Below, piece after piece: positions 1-7,466 of a stretch of 64,000 nt of DNA (within the stretch, counting starts at the first letter, position 1; every line of letters begins with the position of its first letter). The translations under genes were made by a program, and so were the position numbers. Under the pieces are notes generated by a model, which was given only the letters and a program-made list of their open reading frames with translations, searched no databases and was not told the DNA's origin. Source of the DNA: Mycobacterium sp. D16Q13 (GTDB lineage Bacteria; Actinomycetota; Actinomycetes; Mycobacteriales; Mycobacteriaceae); NCBI RefSeq assembly GCF_002013375.1, contig NZ_MAEW01000003.1, forward strand, positions 558,001 to 622,000. The letters are read 5' to 3'.

Positions 1-220
1 CGACCGCGCCGGTCACCATGTCCTTGACACCCAGACCGGAACCGAATTCCGCACCGCCGGTGGAGAATTGGATGATGCCGTCGCTGCCCGCGTCAGCGAA
101 ACCCTTGATCGCGGCGTTGATCGATTCCGATGAGGTGCAGTTGATTGCCGGGAAGGCAAAAGAATGCTCCTTGGCCCGGTTCAGCATTTCGGCGTAGACC
201 TCGGGCGTGGCGATGGGCAC
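1..220 (-). CDS. fba: Class II fructose-bisphosphate aldolase, N-terminal part (runs off left edge)
   Basis: The first 73 codons of the zinc-dependent class II aldolase, which splits fructose 1,6-bisphosphate into dihydroxyacetone phosphate and glyceraldehyde 3-phosphate in glycolysis and gluconeogenesis. The translation begins MPIATPEVYAEML and contains FPAINCTSSE and IIQFSTGGAEFGSG, the N-terminal signature of mycobacterial Fba. I chose the GTG at 220 over the in-frame ATG at 235 because a GGAGG lies 8 bases before the GTG and would otherwise be inside the coding sequence. It is divergent from the DedA gene, as Rv0363c is from Rv0364 in M. tuberculosis. The zinc ligands and C-terminus lie outside the window. 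Confidence 0.93.
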   Translation of the reverse strand, partial: MPIATPEVYAEMLNRAKEHSFAFPAINCTSSESINAAIKGFADAGSDGIIQFSTGGAEFGSGLGVKDMVTGAV

Positions 221-309
221 TTCGACGACCTCCATGTCAGCTCTGCGGATTCGCCCCTCACCATAAGGCAGCCAGGTTGACGATAGATATCGACGGTACT
301 GTTGGCGCC

Positions 310-1014
310 GTGAACTTGCTGGCAGCACCCGAATCCGTCACCACCCTGGCGCTCATGCCGGATTTCCTGGATCCGATCAAACTGCTCGGTCACTTCGGAA
401 CCTTGGCGCTGCTCGGGTTGCTAGTGGTGATCTTCGTGGAGTCGGGGGTGCTGTTCCCGGTGCTGCCTGGCGATTCATTGTTGTTCGTGGCCGGGATGCT
501 GGCAGCAGGCACCGCTGCCGCAGCTGCCGACGGTGCTTCGCAGGCCAGTTTTCAGCTGTGGCAGCTGCTGGTCTTCATCCCCATCGCGGCAATCCTGGGC
601 GGCCAGGTTGGCTATTGGATCGGCCGGGGCATCGGCACGTCGATGTTCAAGCCGGAGGCCCGCTTCCTCAAGCAAAAGTACCTCGACGAGGCGCACGCCT
701 TCTTCGAAAAGCGCGGACCGTTCGCCATCGTGATCGCCCGGTTCGTGCCGATCGTGCGGACCCTGGCTCCGATCACCGCCGGCGCAGCCAAGATGAGCTA
801 CCCGATCTTCGCGCTCTACAACATCCTCGGCGCCGTGGTGTGGGGCGTCGGTCTCACGCTGCTCGGCTATTGGCTGGGCCAGTTCGAGATCATTCAGAAG
901 CTGCTCGAACCGATCTTCATCCTGATCGTGCTGGTCTCGGTGGCCCCGATGTTCTTCGAATGGATGCGCCGCCGCAAGGCCGCGAAGAGCCCGGAGGCAG
1001 CACCCGAGGCCTAG
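310..1014 (+). CDS. DedA/SNARE-associated family membrane protein
   Basis: About 234 residues with several hydrophobic segments. DedA-family signatures are visible: an early FVESGVLFPVLPGDSLLF segment, the GYWIGRGIG segment, and FFEKRGPFAIVIARFVPIVRT, the conserved amphipathic FxxR-type motif before TAGAAKMSYP. DedA proteins are inner-membrane proteins linked to lipid-carrier recycling and membrane homeostasis; the substrate here is not predictable. It is the positional equivalent of Rv0364. The start is uncertain: the frame is open back to 145, but that would overlap divergent fba. GTG 310 and ATG 355 are the plausible starts, neither with a convincing ribosome binding site. Confidence 0.85.
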   Translation: MNLLAAPESVTTLALMPDFLDPIKLLGHFGTLALLGLLVVIFVESGVLFPVLPGDSLLFVAGMLAAGTAAAAADGASQASFQLWQLLVFIPIAAILGGQVGYWIGRGIGTSMFKPEARFLKQKYLDEAHAFFEKRGPFAIVIARFVPIVRTLAPITAGAAKMSYPIFALYNILGAVVWGVGLTLLGYWLGQFEIIQKLLEPIFILIVLVSVAPMFFEWMRRRKAAKSPEAAPEA

Positions 1015-1052
1015 GCACCCTCGAGCAGAGTTTTCTGACGGTCGTCGAAATT

Positions 1053-1595
1053 TCATTCAGCTGGGCGAAACTGTTCAACTATCCAGGAAACGATCTCGTC
1101 TGCAGTGTCAGACCATCTCATCGATCGCAGGATCGTTACCTGCTCACCGTCACCATGCGCAACCTTCTTCCTCGCATCAACGAGACCTGCCAACAAATCT
1201 CGACGATCTTCGTCCTCGAGAAACCTTGTGAACTCGGCTTTCCAGGCTTGGTCGAAACTCCCGATGAACGCCTCCAACTGACCAGGATGGACGCCCTCTC
1301 CCCTACGAAGCCCATGCGCAACTCGCGCTCGTACCCTCGGGTGTCCCACCCGATCCGCATAACAATCCGCAACGTCATCACGAACTGCCTCAATGAATCC
1401 AGCGGAGCGGATCGTCAGAAATCTAGCGAGAGATCTCTCGATCTCATCATCGAGCGCCGCGGCATCGCGATCGTCTGACTTCGCCTTCCTGCTCGCGGCG
1501 ACATGGGTGGTGATGGCCTTCACGAGACTTCGATGCGCCGACATTCGCTGATGCACTGAGAGAGGAGGCCAACTTCCGGTCGCGCCATTAGACAC
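1053..1595 (-). CDS. HEPN-domain protein (putative RNase), partner of the DUF262 gene
   Basis: About 180 residues, mostly alpha-helical, with the C-terminal sequence LVDARKKVAHGDG. This holds an R-x4-H motif (RKKVAH), the catalytic signature of HEPN ribonucleases. Starting at GTG 1595 makes it overlap the DUF262 stop by 8 bases, which implies translational coupling; ATG 1544 is an alternative start. Base composition is visibly poorer in G+C than the flanking housekeeping genes. HEPN proteins of the MAE_28990/MAE_18760 type are known to be encoded beside DUF262 genes and are thought to act in antiviral or toxin-antitoxin-like defence. The exact HEPN subfamily is inferred, not shown. A shorter non-catalytic role is possible. 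Confidence 0.72.
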   Translation of the reverse strand: MSNGATGSWPPLSVHQRMSAHRSLVKAITTHVAASRKAKSDDRDAAALDDEIERSLARFLTIRSAGFIEAVRDDVADCYADRVGHPRVRARVAHGLRRGEGVHPGQLEAFIGSFDQAWKAEFTRFLEDEDRRDLLAGLVDARKKVAHGDGEQVTILRSMRWSDTADEIVSWIVEQFRPAE

Positions 1596-2721
1596 TCCGC
1601 GACAACCTGTCAGTCGCGAGATCGAGCCGCTTGACAACAAATTCGTTGTCTGCAGTTGATCTAGTCGTCACGGTGATGAACTCCGCATCATCCTTTAGAG
1701 ACTGAATCTTACTTCTCAGGTCTTCTGGGACGGCACCATTGGCAACTGCCCTCATCACACCGACAACGATGGCCTCAGCCTGAGCCGTGTTGACCTGGCG
1801 CCCTTCTCGACTCCTAAAAGCGCTAGGTCCTGCTGTCGAATTGATATGTCTGCACGCAGCCAAGAACTCTGCGCCATGCACATCCGACTCCTGCCGATAA
1901 TCACGAGCAAAATTATTCAAGAATCCCTTGAGAGGACGCTTGTAGCTAGCCGAATCAACATATAGCGCAAGAATACGCGTGATCAATTCATGGTCACGAA
2001 TACGCTTCGACTTAATCCCGAATAGATCACGCCAATTTGGATCATTGTTGAATACCTCAATGCAATCAACAAGTGGCCCCGCGTAGAGTGCGACTCTAAT
2101 TTCATGTGGAGTAAGTTGCGTGCCTCCTGAGTTCAATCGCTCGAAGATTTGAAACACGGCCTCACTAACTTCAGAAGATCCATCCGTCGGCACAATAGTG
2201 GCTTGCATGAACGAATCATCAATCTTGAGCCCAAGCGACTCGTCTAAGGTTTTGTACGTTAGTCCTTTGAACTGATCACTTACGTTGGTAAGAACAAACT
2301 CCTTCTTGTCGTGCACACCTTCGTAGAATCTACGGAGCGTTTCGAGGCGTTGTTGGCCATCGAGAACGAGCATTACATTGTCAGTCTCTTGCTTCACTAG
2401 AAAAATTCCAGGAACCGGGTACCCCAGCAATAGCGATTCTATAAATCTATCCATCTGAGCCTTGGACCAAACGAAGCCTCGCTGAAACCCCGCTGTCAAC
2501 GAGGTACTATCTTCTCCGCCGAATTGCGGAACCTTCATCGCACCACTATTTAGTCGTTTCACCAGCCCGTCAACTGGGTAATCCTGTGTCGAGAATGTAA
2601 CTGGCGTAGGTGCGGCCGACTCCGATGTAGTGACATCATCAAATTCATCCTCAGTCAAGCTCCGGTCGAATATCAGCTCGAGATCGTTATCGTCCGAATC
2701 TGACACGTCTGCATGGCTCAT
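1588..2721 (-). CDS. DUF262 domain protein (ParB/GmrSD-N-like)
   Basis: A 377-residue protein. After an acidic N-terminus (about residues 1-40) comes the DUF262 fold: FQRGFVWSKAQMDRFIESLL near residues 79-98, LLGYPVPGIFLV, and the DGQQR motif at residues 121-125, which is the ParB-like nuclease/NTPase signature seen in the GmrS half of GmrSD type IV restriction enzymes. No DUF1524 HNH domain (the GmrD part) is present; a HEPN protein is coupled downstream instead. The two genes form one transcription unit, with a leaderless-type promoter before the ATG. Low G+C and the absence of this pair from the M. tuberculosis Rv0364-Rv0365c junction suggest horizontal acquisition. Confidence 0.85.
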   Translation of the reverse strand: MSHADVSDSDDNDLELIFDRSLTEDEFDDVTTSESAAPTPVTFSTQDYPVDGLVKRLNSGAMKVPQFGGEDSTSLTAGFQRGFVWSKAQMDRFIESLLLGYPVPGIFLVKQETDNVMLVLDGQQRLETLRRFYEGVHDKKEFVLTNVSDQFKGLTYKTLDESLGLKIDDSFMQATIVPTDGSSEVSEAVFQIFERLNSGGTQLTPHEIRVALYAGPLVDCIEVFNNDPNWRDLFGIKSKRIRDHELITRILALYVDSASYKRPLKGFLNNFARDYRQESDVHGAEFLAACRHINSTAGPSAFRSREGRQVNTAQAEAIVVGVMRAVANGAVPEDLRSKIQSLKDDAEFITVTTRSTADNEFVVKRLDLATDRLSRSV

Positions 2722-2727
2722 CCATCA

Positions 2728-2733
2728 ATAGTA
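2728..2733 (-). promoter_or_regulatory. Predicted -10 box of the DUF262-HEPN operon (leaderless)
   Basis: On the minus strand TACTAT is followed by TGATGG and then the ATG of the DUF262 gene. The spacing of 6 bases puts transcription start at or beside the start codon, typical of leaderless mycobacterial genes. No -35 element is obvious. Confidence 0.5.
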
Positions 2734-2797
2734 ATCTGTGCTCACGTCTTCGTGCATACAGAAACAAGAAACCTAGCAGGGAGTCCGCAACAATCAA

Positions 2798-3229
2798 TCA
2801 GCTCAGTCGAACAGGAGTTTTCTCGAATTCGGCCACCTTGTCCCGGAAGGCATCCGGAAAGGGGGCGGAGTTGCCGTCGATCGCATGCACGTACACCGTC
2901 TCGCCGGTGATGAGATGGTCTACGCCGCGGTGAATTTCAAAGTGACAGGCCATGCTCGCCCTCCCCATCCGGGCGATGCGCACGCCAATGTCGAGGACGT
3001 CGTCGAAGCGGGCGGGCCCGTGATAGTCGATGACCGACTTCACCACGTACATATGCTCGAAGACCCCGTCGCCGGCGGCGTTGCGGGCACCGGTCAGGGC
3101 GGCCCAGTACTCGGTGAGCGCGGCATCGAAGTACGCCAGATAGTGGGCATTGAAGACCACGCCCTGCATATCGACCTCGGCCCATCGGACCCGCAACGGA
3201 TGAAAGAAGCTGAAATCCTGGCGCGCCAC
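2798..3229 (-). CDS. Acyl-CoA thioesterase, 4HBT hotdog fold
   Basis: About 143 residues with the 4-hydroxybenzoyl-CoA thioesterase/YbgC pattern: RVRWAEVDMQGVVFNAHYLAYF, where the Asp/Gln-Gly-Val-Val segment is the active-site loop of the hotdog fold, followed by the long helix and the FEIHRG and GETVYVHA strands. It should hydrolyse an acyl-CoA thioester in the cytoplasm; chain length cannot be read. The GTG at 3229 sits one base after the stop of the GH76 gene, so the two are co-transcribed and probably translationally coupled. The longer reading frame upstream of this start runs through the GH76 gene and is rejected. Confidence 0.85.
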   Translation of the reverse strand: MARQDFSFFHPLRVRWAEVDMQGVVFNAHYLAYFDAALTEYWAALTGARNAAGDGVFEHMYVVKSVIDYHGPARFDDVLDIGVRIARMGRASMACHFEIHRGVDHLITGETVYVHAIDGNSAPFPDAFRDKVAEFEKTPVRLS

Positions 3230-3230
3230 C

Positions 3231-4328
3231 TCAGGCCACCACGTGCGCCGCTTCGAGCAGCATCCACCCGGACAGCTGTACCGACAGGTCCCGTTCGGGC
3301 ACCGTCGACGGATTGACCGCACCGGCGATAAACCGCGAGGCTTGCGAGTGCGGGGTCGGCAGATCCGCCGTCCGCGTCCAATCCGCCCCGAACAGCGGAA
3401 GATCTTCCACCGTCAGCCGATTGGCCCAGGCGGCCTCCGCCGAGGTCAGCAGGATGTCACGGGCGACGGCCCGGGCATCGGTGTCCTGCGGGGAGTTCTG
3501 CGGCAGCGTGGTGACCACCAGCGCCAGGTAGCGGGCGAGAATGCCGTTGAAGAGCCCGCCGTCTCCGCCACCGCTGCCACGAATTACGCCTTCGGACGTC
3601 ATGTGATCCTTGACTGCGTGCACAAGCCGATGCACACGCTCAGCATGTCGGGATTCCCCGGTCCGCACGGCAAGCTCGGTCTCCAGCCCCAGCACCACAC
3701 CCTGGCAATAGGTGTAGGTAGCCCGTTCCAGGGTGCCGTCCTCCTGGATGCCGTCGATCACCAGATGCGATTCGGGGTCGACGAGAGTGTTGTCGATCCA
3801 GTCGGACATCACCTCGGCCCGCCACACTCTTCCGGTGCGCGCCAACACAATTGCCGCCGGGCCGTTGGCGGGGGTGTTGAAGAACCTGTCCTGTTTGCGC
3901 CACGGTATGCCGCCCCCGTACTGCGGCATCCAGGCATCGAGGAACTGCTGCCGCAGCCGGTTCAGCGCACGGGGACGCTCCAGGCCCAACAGCTCGGAGG
4001 CGCGTTGCATCGCCAGCGCCAACCAGGCCATATCGTCGTAGTACTGGTTGGTCCACATGAACACGTTGCGGAAGCGGTGTGCGCGTTGCATATCCGCGAT
4101 GTACTTGAGCCGGTCGGGGCGCGGGTCGCGCAGCTGCGCATCGATCAGGCAGTCCTGCAGATGCGCCTGCCACCAGTAGTGCCAGTTCTTGAACCAGGTG
4201 GCACCCGGCGCGGGCGGCCAGGTGACGATGCCCAGGCGCATGCGCGGTAGATGCCACAGCGGCGAGAAGTGCCTGGCGGTGATTGCGGCTTCGGCGCTAC
4301 TGGCGCGGTTGGCCCACAGCACATCCAT
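3231..4328 (-). CDS. Glycoside hydrolase family 76 protein (putative alpha-1,6-mannanase)
   Basis: A 365-residue protein resembling Rv0365c. The segment MWTNQYYDDMAWLALAMQRA carries the paired Asp residues that are the catalytic signature of GH76 (YxDDxxWW in family members), and later Trp- and Gly-rich motifs (QYGGGIPWR, NTPANGPAAI, TYCQGVVLGL) fit the alpha/alpha barrel. GH76 enzymes cleave alpha-1,6-mannosidic bonds, so lipomannan or arabinogalactan-type cell-wall mannans are plausible substrates. No signal peptide is visible, so a cytoplasmic role is likely. The start is supported by a leaderless-type -10 element 7 bases upstream of the ATG. Confidence 0.85.
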   Translation of the reverse strand: MDVLWANRASSAEAAITARHFSPLWHLPRMRLGIVTWPPAPGATWFKNWHYWWQAHLQDCLIDAQLRDPRPDRLKYIADMQRAHRFRNVFMWTNQYYDDMAWLALAMQRASELLGLERPRALNRLRQQFLDAWMPQYGGGIPWRKQDRFFNTPANGPAAIVLARTGRVWRAEVMSDWIDNTLVDPESHLVIDGIQEDGTLERATYTYCQGVVLGLETELAVRTGESRHAERVHRLVHAVKDHMTSEGVIRGSGGGDGGLFNGILARYLALVVTTLPQNSPQDTDARAVARDILLTSAEAAWANRLTVEDLPLFGADWTRTADLPTPHSQASRFIAGAVNPSTVPERDLSVQLSGWMLLEAAHVVA

Positions 4329-4335
4329 GCACTCG

Positions 4336-4341
4336 ATACTA
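4336..4341 (-). promoter_or_regulatory. Predicted -10 box of the GH76 gene (leaderless)
   Basis: On the minus strand TAGTAT, 7 bases (CGAGTGC), then the ATG at 4328. This matches the TANNNT plus 6-7 base spacing expected for a leaderless transcript. Confidence 0.55.
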
Positions 4342-4360
4342 GGGGTGGCTCATCCCCGGG

Positions 4361-5035
4361 TCACCACGCCTCGGTCAAGTCGGCGTGCTGACGGATCCAG
4401 GCATGCATGGCTATACCTGCGGCGACTCCTGCGTTGATACTGCGCGTAGATCCGAACTGGGCAATCGAAACCGTCATCACCGCACCGCCTTTCGACAACT
4501 CGGTGACACCCGGCCCCTCCTGCCCGAACACCATCAGGCAGTCCGCGGGCAGTGCCGCGGTCTCCAGGGGTACCGATCCGGGCACGTTGTCGACGGCCAC
4601 CACCGTCAGGCCGGTCAGCTTCGCGTACTCCAGAAGCTGCTCGGTGCTGTCATGGTGCATCAGGTGCTGGTAGCGATCGGTGACCATGGCGCCACGCCGA
4701 TTCCAGCGGCGCCGGCCGACGATATGTACGGTGCGCACCGCGAAGGCGTTGGCCGTGCGCACCACCGTCCCGATATTGGCGTCGTTTTCGAAGTTCTCGA
4801 TGGCTATATGCAGCCGGTGCCGGCGCGTATCAATATCCGCGACGATCGCCTCACGTCGCCAATACCGGTAGGCGTCAACCACGTTGCGGGCGTCGCCATC
4901 ACGCAGGAGCTCTGGGTCATATCGCGGGTCCGCCGGCAGCGGCAGCCCCCGTTCTGCCAGCCATGGCCCCACTCCGTTGCCACTGGCACCCCAGAGGGAC
5001 GGTTCAGCAGGCCCGTCCTTCGAGTCCTCACTCAC
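4361..5035 (-). CDS. TrmH/SpoU-family RNA 2'-O-methyltransferase
   Basis: A 224-residue SPOUT methyltransferase, positional equivalent of Rv0380c. The three SpoU motifs are visible: an ENFENDANIGTVVRTANAF stretch (motif 1, Asn and Arg), LMVFGQEGPGVTEL (motif 2, Gly-Glu), and FGSTRSINAGVAAGIAMHAW (motif 3, knot with Ser-x-Asn-Ala/Gly). It should transfer a methyl group from S-adenosylmethionine to a ribose 2'-OH in tRNA or rRNA; the target base is not predictable. The GTG start overlaps the end of the lipoprotein gene by 8 bases, so it belongs to the pyrE operon. Confidence 0.9.
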   Translation of the reverse strand: MSEDSKDGPAEPSLWGASGNGVGPWLAERGLPLPADPRYDPELLRDGDARNVVDAYRYWRREAIVADIDTRRHRLHIAIENFENDANIGTVVRTANAFAVRTVHIVGRRRWNRRGAMVTDRYQHLMHHDSTEQLLEYAKLTGLTVVAVDNVPGSVPLETAALPADCLMVFGQEGPGVTELSKGGAVMTVSIAQFGSTRSINAGVAAGIAMHAWIRQHADLTEAW

Positions 5036-5930
5036 GGTTCATCCAGACCGCCGCGTGGGTGCCGATCACCGAGAGCGTCCCGGCGAGCACCGCGGCGTTG
5101 ATCTCCCCTTGGAGGCACAACGACGGCTGCAGCTGCACGGCGTCCAGGGCAGCGTCCGGAAGCACCAGCACCGACGCCCCATAGATCGCACAGCTGCGCG
5201 CCAGCCCCTCCCCGGGCAGCGTCGGCGTCACCGTCACCATGAGGGGACCACCACGCTCGGCCGACTCGTCGCGGTAGCGTGCCGCAAGCCCCGAGATATT
5301 CAGGCCCAGCAGCGAGAATCCGTTACCGGTAAAGGCATTCGAATCTCCCAGATCCACCTGGCTAATCTGCTGCCCGCTTGCCCTCCACGCCTCCATGCTC
5401 TTGGTGACGATCACCAGACCGGAGTCGTTCTGCGGCGTGGGCAACAGCCCCATCGGGTAGGCCACCGGGTAGGCCACGGTGGTTCCAGCGATGCGATCCT
5501 TCACCGAGTACGCGTACACGCCACGTACGGCGCTCTGGTTCTGCATCGGCCCCAGGCATACCGTGCCGGTCAGCTGATCGGGAGTCGGTGCGGTCAGCGG
5601 ATGCACGGAAAGATCGGCCACGTCACGACAACCGTTCAACGCCGGCACTTCCAGCGGATGCGCCAAAGACCCGTACAACCCGAAACGTAAATCCTGGGCG
5701 GCGGCGGGCTTCTCCCCCGGCTTGGCGGCCGCCCCCGTGATGTCGACCAGCACATACCCGTTCTGGAATCGCAGGTTGGCGACACTGAGATTCCAGCCCA
5801 ACAGACTCTGTGTTTCACCGACCTTGGCGGTCTGGGCGCCGTAAACCAGTTGTTTTTCAGGGTCTTTCGAGCAGCCCGACACGATCAGGGCCCCGGCGAG
5901 CAGCGCGGCGAGGGCCGGGCGGAAGATCAC
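5028..5930 (-). CDS. Putative lipoprotein, Rv0381c-like, unknown function
   Basis: A 300-residue protein with a lipoprotein signal: a short hydrophobic stretch ending LIVSGCSKD, where the Cys (about residue 20) is the predicted lipidation site. The mature part is beta-rich without a recognised catalytic motif. GTG 5930 overlaps the TGA of pyrE as GTGA, and its own end overlaps trmH, so pyrE-lipoprotein-trmH are one tightly packed operon, as in the Rv0382c-Rv0380c arrangement. The role is unknown; an envelope location is inferred from the signal. Confidence 0.8.
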   Translation of the reverse strand: MIFRPALAALLAGALIVSGCSKDPEKQLVYGAQTAKVGETQSLLGWNLSVANLRFQNGYVLVDITGAAAKPGEKPAAAQDLRFGLYGSLAHPLEVPALNGCRDVADLSVHPLTAPTPDQLTGTVCLGPMQNQSAVRGVYAYSVKDRIAGTTVAYPVAYPMGLLPTPQNDSGLVIVTKSMEAWRASGQQISQVDLGDSNAFTGNGFSLLGLNISGLAARYRDESAERGGPLMVTVTPTLPGEGLARSCAIYGASVLVLPDAALDAVQLQPSLCLQGEINAAVLAGTLSVIGTHAAVWMNRE

Positions 5931-6499
5931 GATCCGGCCAGGCCGAGATCCGCCAGTCCCAACACATACCGATACGGAACGCCCTCCGCGCGAATGGCCT
6001 CGGCGGCACCGGTGTCACGGTCGACAACGGTGGCCACCCCGATCACCTCGCCCCCGGCCTCACGCACCGCATGCACGGCCGTGAGTGCGGACCCGCCGGT
6101 GGTGCTGGTGTCTTCGACCACCAGGACCTGTTGCCCGGACACATCGAAACCCTCGATAAGCCGTTGCATACCATGGGCTTTCACCGACTTGCGCACCACG
6201 AACGCATCGATCGGACGTCCGGGGGCATGCATAACCGCTGTCGCGACGGGATCTGCGCCGAGAGTCAGTCCACCCACACCGGCATAGCCCCAGTCACTGG
6301 TCAGCTCGCGCACCAGCCGCCCGATCAACGCACCGGCACGGTGATGCAATGTGGCCCGTCGCAGGTCGACGTAGTAGTCGGCTTCCTTGCCCGACGACAA
6401 CGTGACCTTGCCGTGCACCACCGCGATATCACGAACCAAGGCCGCCAGCTCGTCGCGCTCGGCCGCATTCAGATCCGGTCCTAAATCAAGTTCTGCCAC
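5927..6499 (-). CDS. pyrE: Orotate phosphoribosyltransferase
   Basis: A 190-residue type I phosphoribosyltransferase converting orotate and PRPP to orotidine 5'-phosphate in pyrimidine synthesis. The PRPP-binding motif is visible as VLVVEDTSTTGGSALTAV, and the YVDLRRATLHH segment and FVVRKSVKAHG loop (catalytic Lys region) match OPRTases. The start is GTG 6499, inside the last codons of the upstream SDR gene (14-base overlap). Equivalent of Rv0382c. Confidence 0.94.
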   Translation of the reverse strand: MAELDLGPDLNAAERDELAALVRDIAVVHGKVTLSSGKEADYYVDLRRATLHHRAGALIGRLVRELTSDWGYAGVGGLTLGADPVATAVMHAPGRPIDAFVVRKSVKAHGMQRLIEGFDVSGQQVLVVEDTSTTGGSALTAVHAVREAGGEVIGVATVVDRDTGAAEAIRAEGVPYRYVLGLADLGLAGS

Positions 6500-7343
6500 G
6501 ACCCCGTCCTACCACGCTGTTGAATTTCCGCACCAAACCTCTTGGTATTACCCGCGTTACCGATGTGATCGCCTTGTATTGCACACCGGGAACGCTGAGC
6601 ACCTTACCTGCGGCGATGTCCTGCAGGCACGCGTTGACCACGTCGTCAACCTGGAGCCACATGAATTCCGGGATGGTGCCCATCTCGATTCCGGCCCGCT
6701 CGTGAAACTCGGTATGGATGAATCCTGGGCACAACACGTGCATGCCAACACCGGTACCCAACAACCCATTTGCCAGTCCTTCGGTGAAGGAGACCACCCA
6801 GGCCTTCGACGCCGAGTACGTCGAGCCGCGCCCAGACACCAGGCCTGCCACGCTCGCCACGTTGATGACGGTGCCTGCGCCGGCCTCGACCATCGAGGGC
6901 AGGGCCGCACGGGTGAGCTCCATGACCGCGGTGACATTGACGTCAAGCTGCGCGTGCAGCAGCGCCGGCGCTGCTGTCCAGAACTCGCCGGCGGTGGCGA
7001 AGCCGGCGTTGTTGACCAACACCGACACCCCCGCGGCTACGCGTTCGGCGACCTTCGCGCGATCGGCGGCGTCGGCCAAATCGGCGGGCAATGTCTCGGC
7101 GTGGACGCCATACCGGCAGGTGAGTTCGTCGGCGAGCGCGTCCAGGCGCTGTTCGTCACGGGCGACGAGCACCACGTCGTATCCGAGCGAGGCGTATTTA
7201 CGGGCGAAACCGCCCCCGAGACCCGAGGTGGGGCCCGTCACCAGCGCCACGGGGCGTACGGAATTCGTGGCAGGCGCGGATGAACCGCTTGCGTGAAGAC
7301 CATCAGGCGCGGATGAACCGCTTGCGTGAAGACCATCAGCCAT
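6486..7343 (-). CDS. Short-chain dehydrogenase/reductase with duplicated N-terminal extension
   Basis: A 285-residue classical SDR. The core has the cofactor motif TGPTSGLGGG (TGxxxGxG), the NNAG motif, catalytic Ser in NVASVAG and the YSASK pair (Tyr-x-x-x-Lys). The substrate is unknown. Before the core is an unusual extension in which the 11-residue unit DGLHASGSSAP occurs twice in tandem, encoded by a 33-bp DNA duplication. The extension looks non-essential for the fold, so the true start could lie further in, near the VRPVALVTG strand, but no better start codon is evident. It is divergent from mmpS and overlaps pyrE. Confidence 0.85.
   Translation of the reverse strand: MADGLHASGSSAPDGLHASGSSAPATNSVRPVALVTGPTSGLGGGFARKYASLGYDVVLVARDEQRLDALADELTCRYGVHAETLPADLADAADRAKVAERVAAGVSVLVNNAGFATAGEFWTAAPALLHAQLDVNVTAVMELTRAALPSMVEAGAGTVINVASVAGLVSGRGSTYSASKAWVVSFTEGLANGLLGTGVGMHVLCPGFIHTEFHERAGIEMGTIPEFMWLQVDDVVNACLQDIAAGKVLSVPGVQYKAITSVTRVIPRGLVRKFNSVVGRGRGRT
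7271..7336. repeat. Tandem direct repeat, 2 x 33 bp
   Basis: Two identical 33-bp units (7271-7303 and 7304-7336), each beginning CAGGCGCGGATGAACCGC. They encode the repeated N-terminal unit of the SDR on the minus strand. The inner core CCGCTTGCGTGA also occurs at 7432-7443 in the mmpS leader region, which hints at a dispersed repeat. Confidence 0.85.
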
Positions 7344-7394
7344 GGTTGGTCAGCGTACCGGCTGCACACGCGCCTCTTACCGGGCATATAACCG

Positions 7395-7414
7395 GTACTA
7401 GAAGTTACTAGTAC
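7395..7414. promoter_or_regulatory. Palindromic operator candidate between SDR and mmpS
   Basis: GTACTAG, six bases (AAGTTA), CTAGTAC: a perfect 7-bp inverted repeat located 53-72 bases before mmpS. Size and position suit a TetR- or MarR-type repressor site. No repressor gene is adjacent, so the regulator is unknown. Confidence 0.5.
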
Positions 7415-7432
7415 AAATTGTCCGGAATCAGC

Positions 7433-7450
7433 CGCTTGCGTGAGCAAGCG
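7433..7450 (+). promoter_or_regulatory. Hairpin overlapping the mmpS promoter
   Basis: CGCTTGC-GTGA-GCAAGCG is a perfect 7-bp inverted repeat with a 4-base loop, directly upstream of the predicted -10. If the -10 at 7455 is right the hairpin is not transcribed with mmpS and would act as a DNA site, possibly covering the -35 region. Confidence 0.4.
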
Positions 7451-7454
7451 TTGC

Positions 7455-7460
7455 TAGCAT
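7455..7460 (+). promoter_or_regulatory. Predicted extended -10 box of mmpS (leaderless)
   Basis: TGC followed by TAGCAT, then CGCGAA and the ATG at 7467. This is an extended -10 with a 6-base gap to the start codon, so the transcript is probably leaderless. Confidence 0.5.
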
Positions 7461-7466
7461 CGCGAA

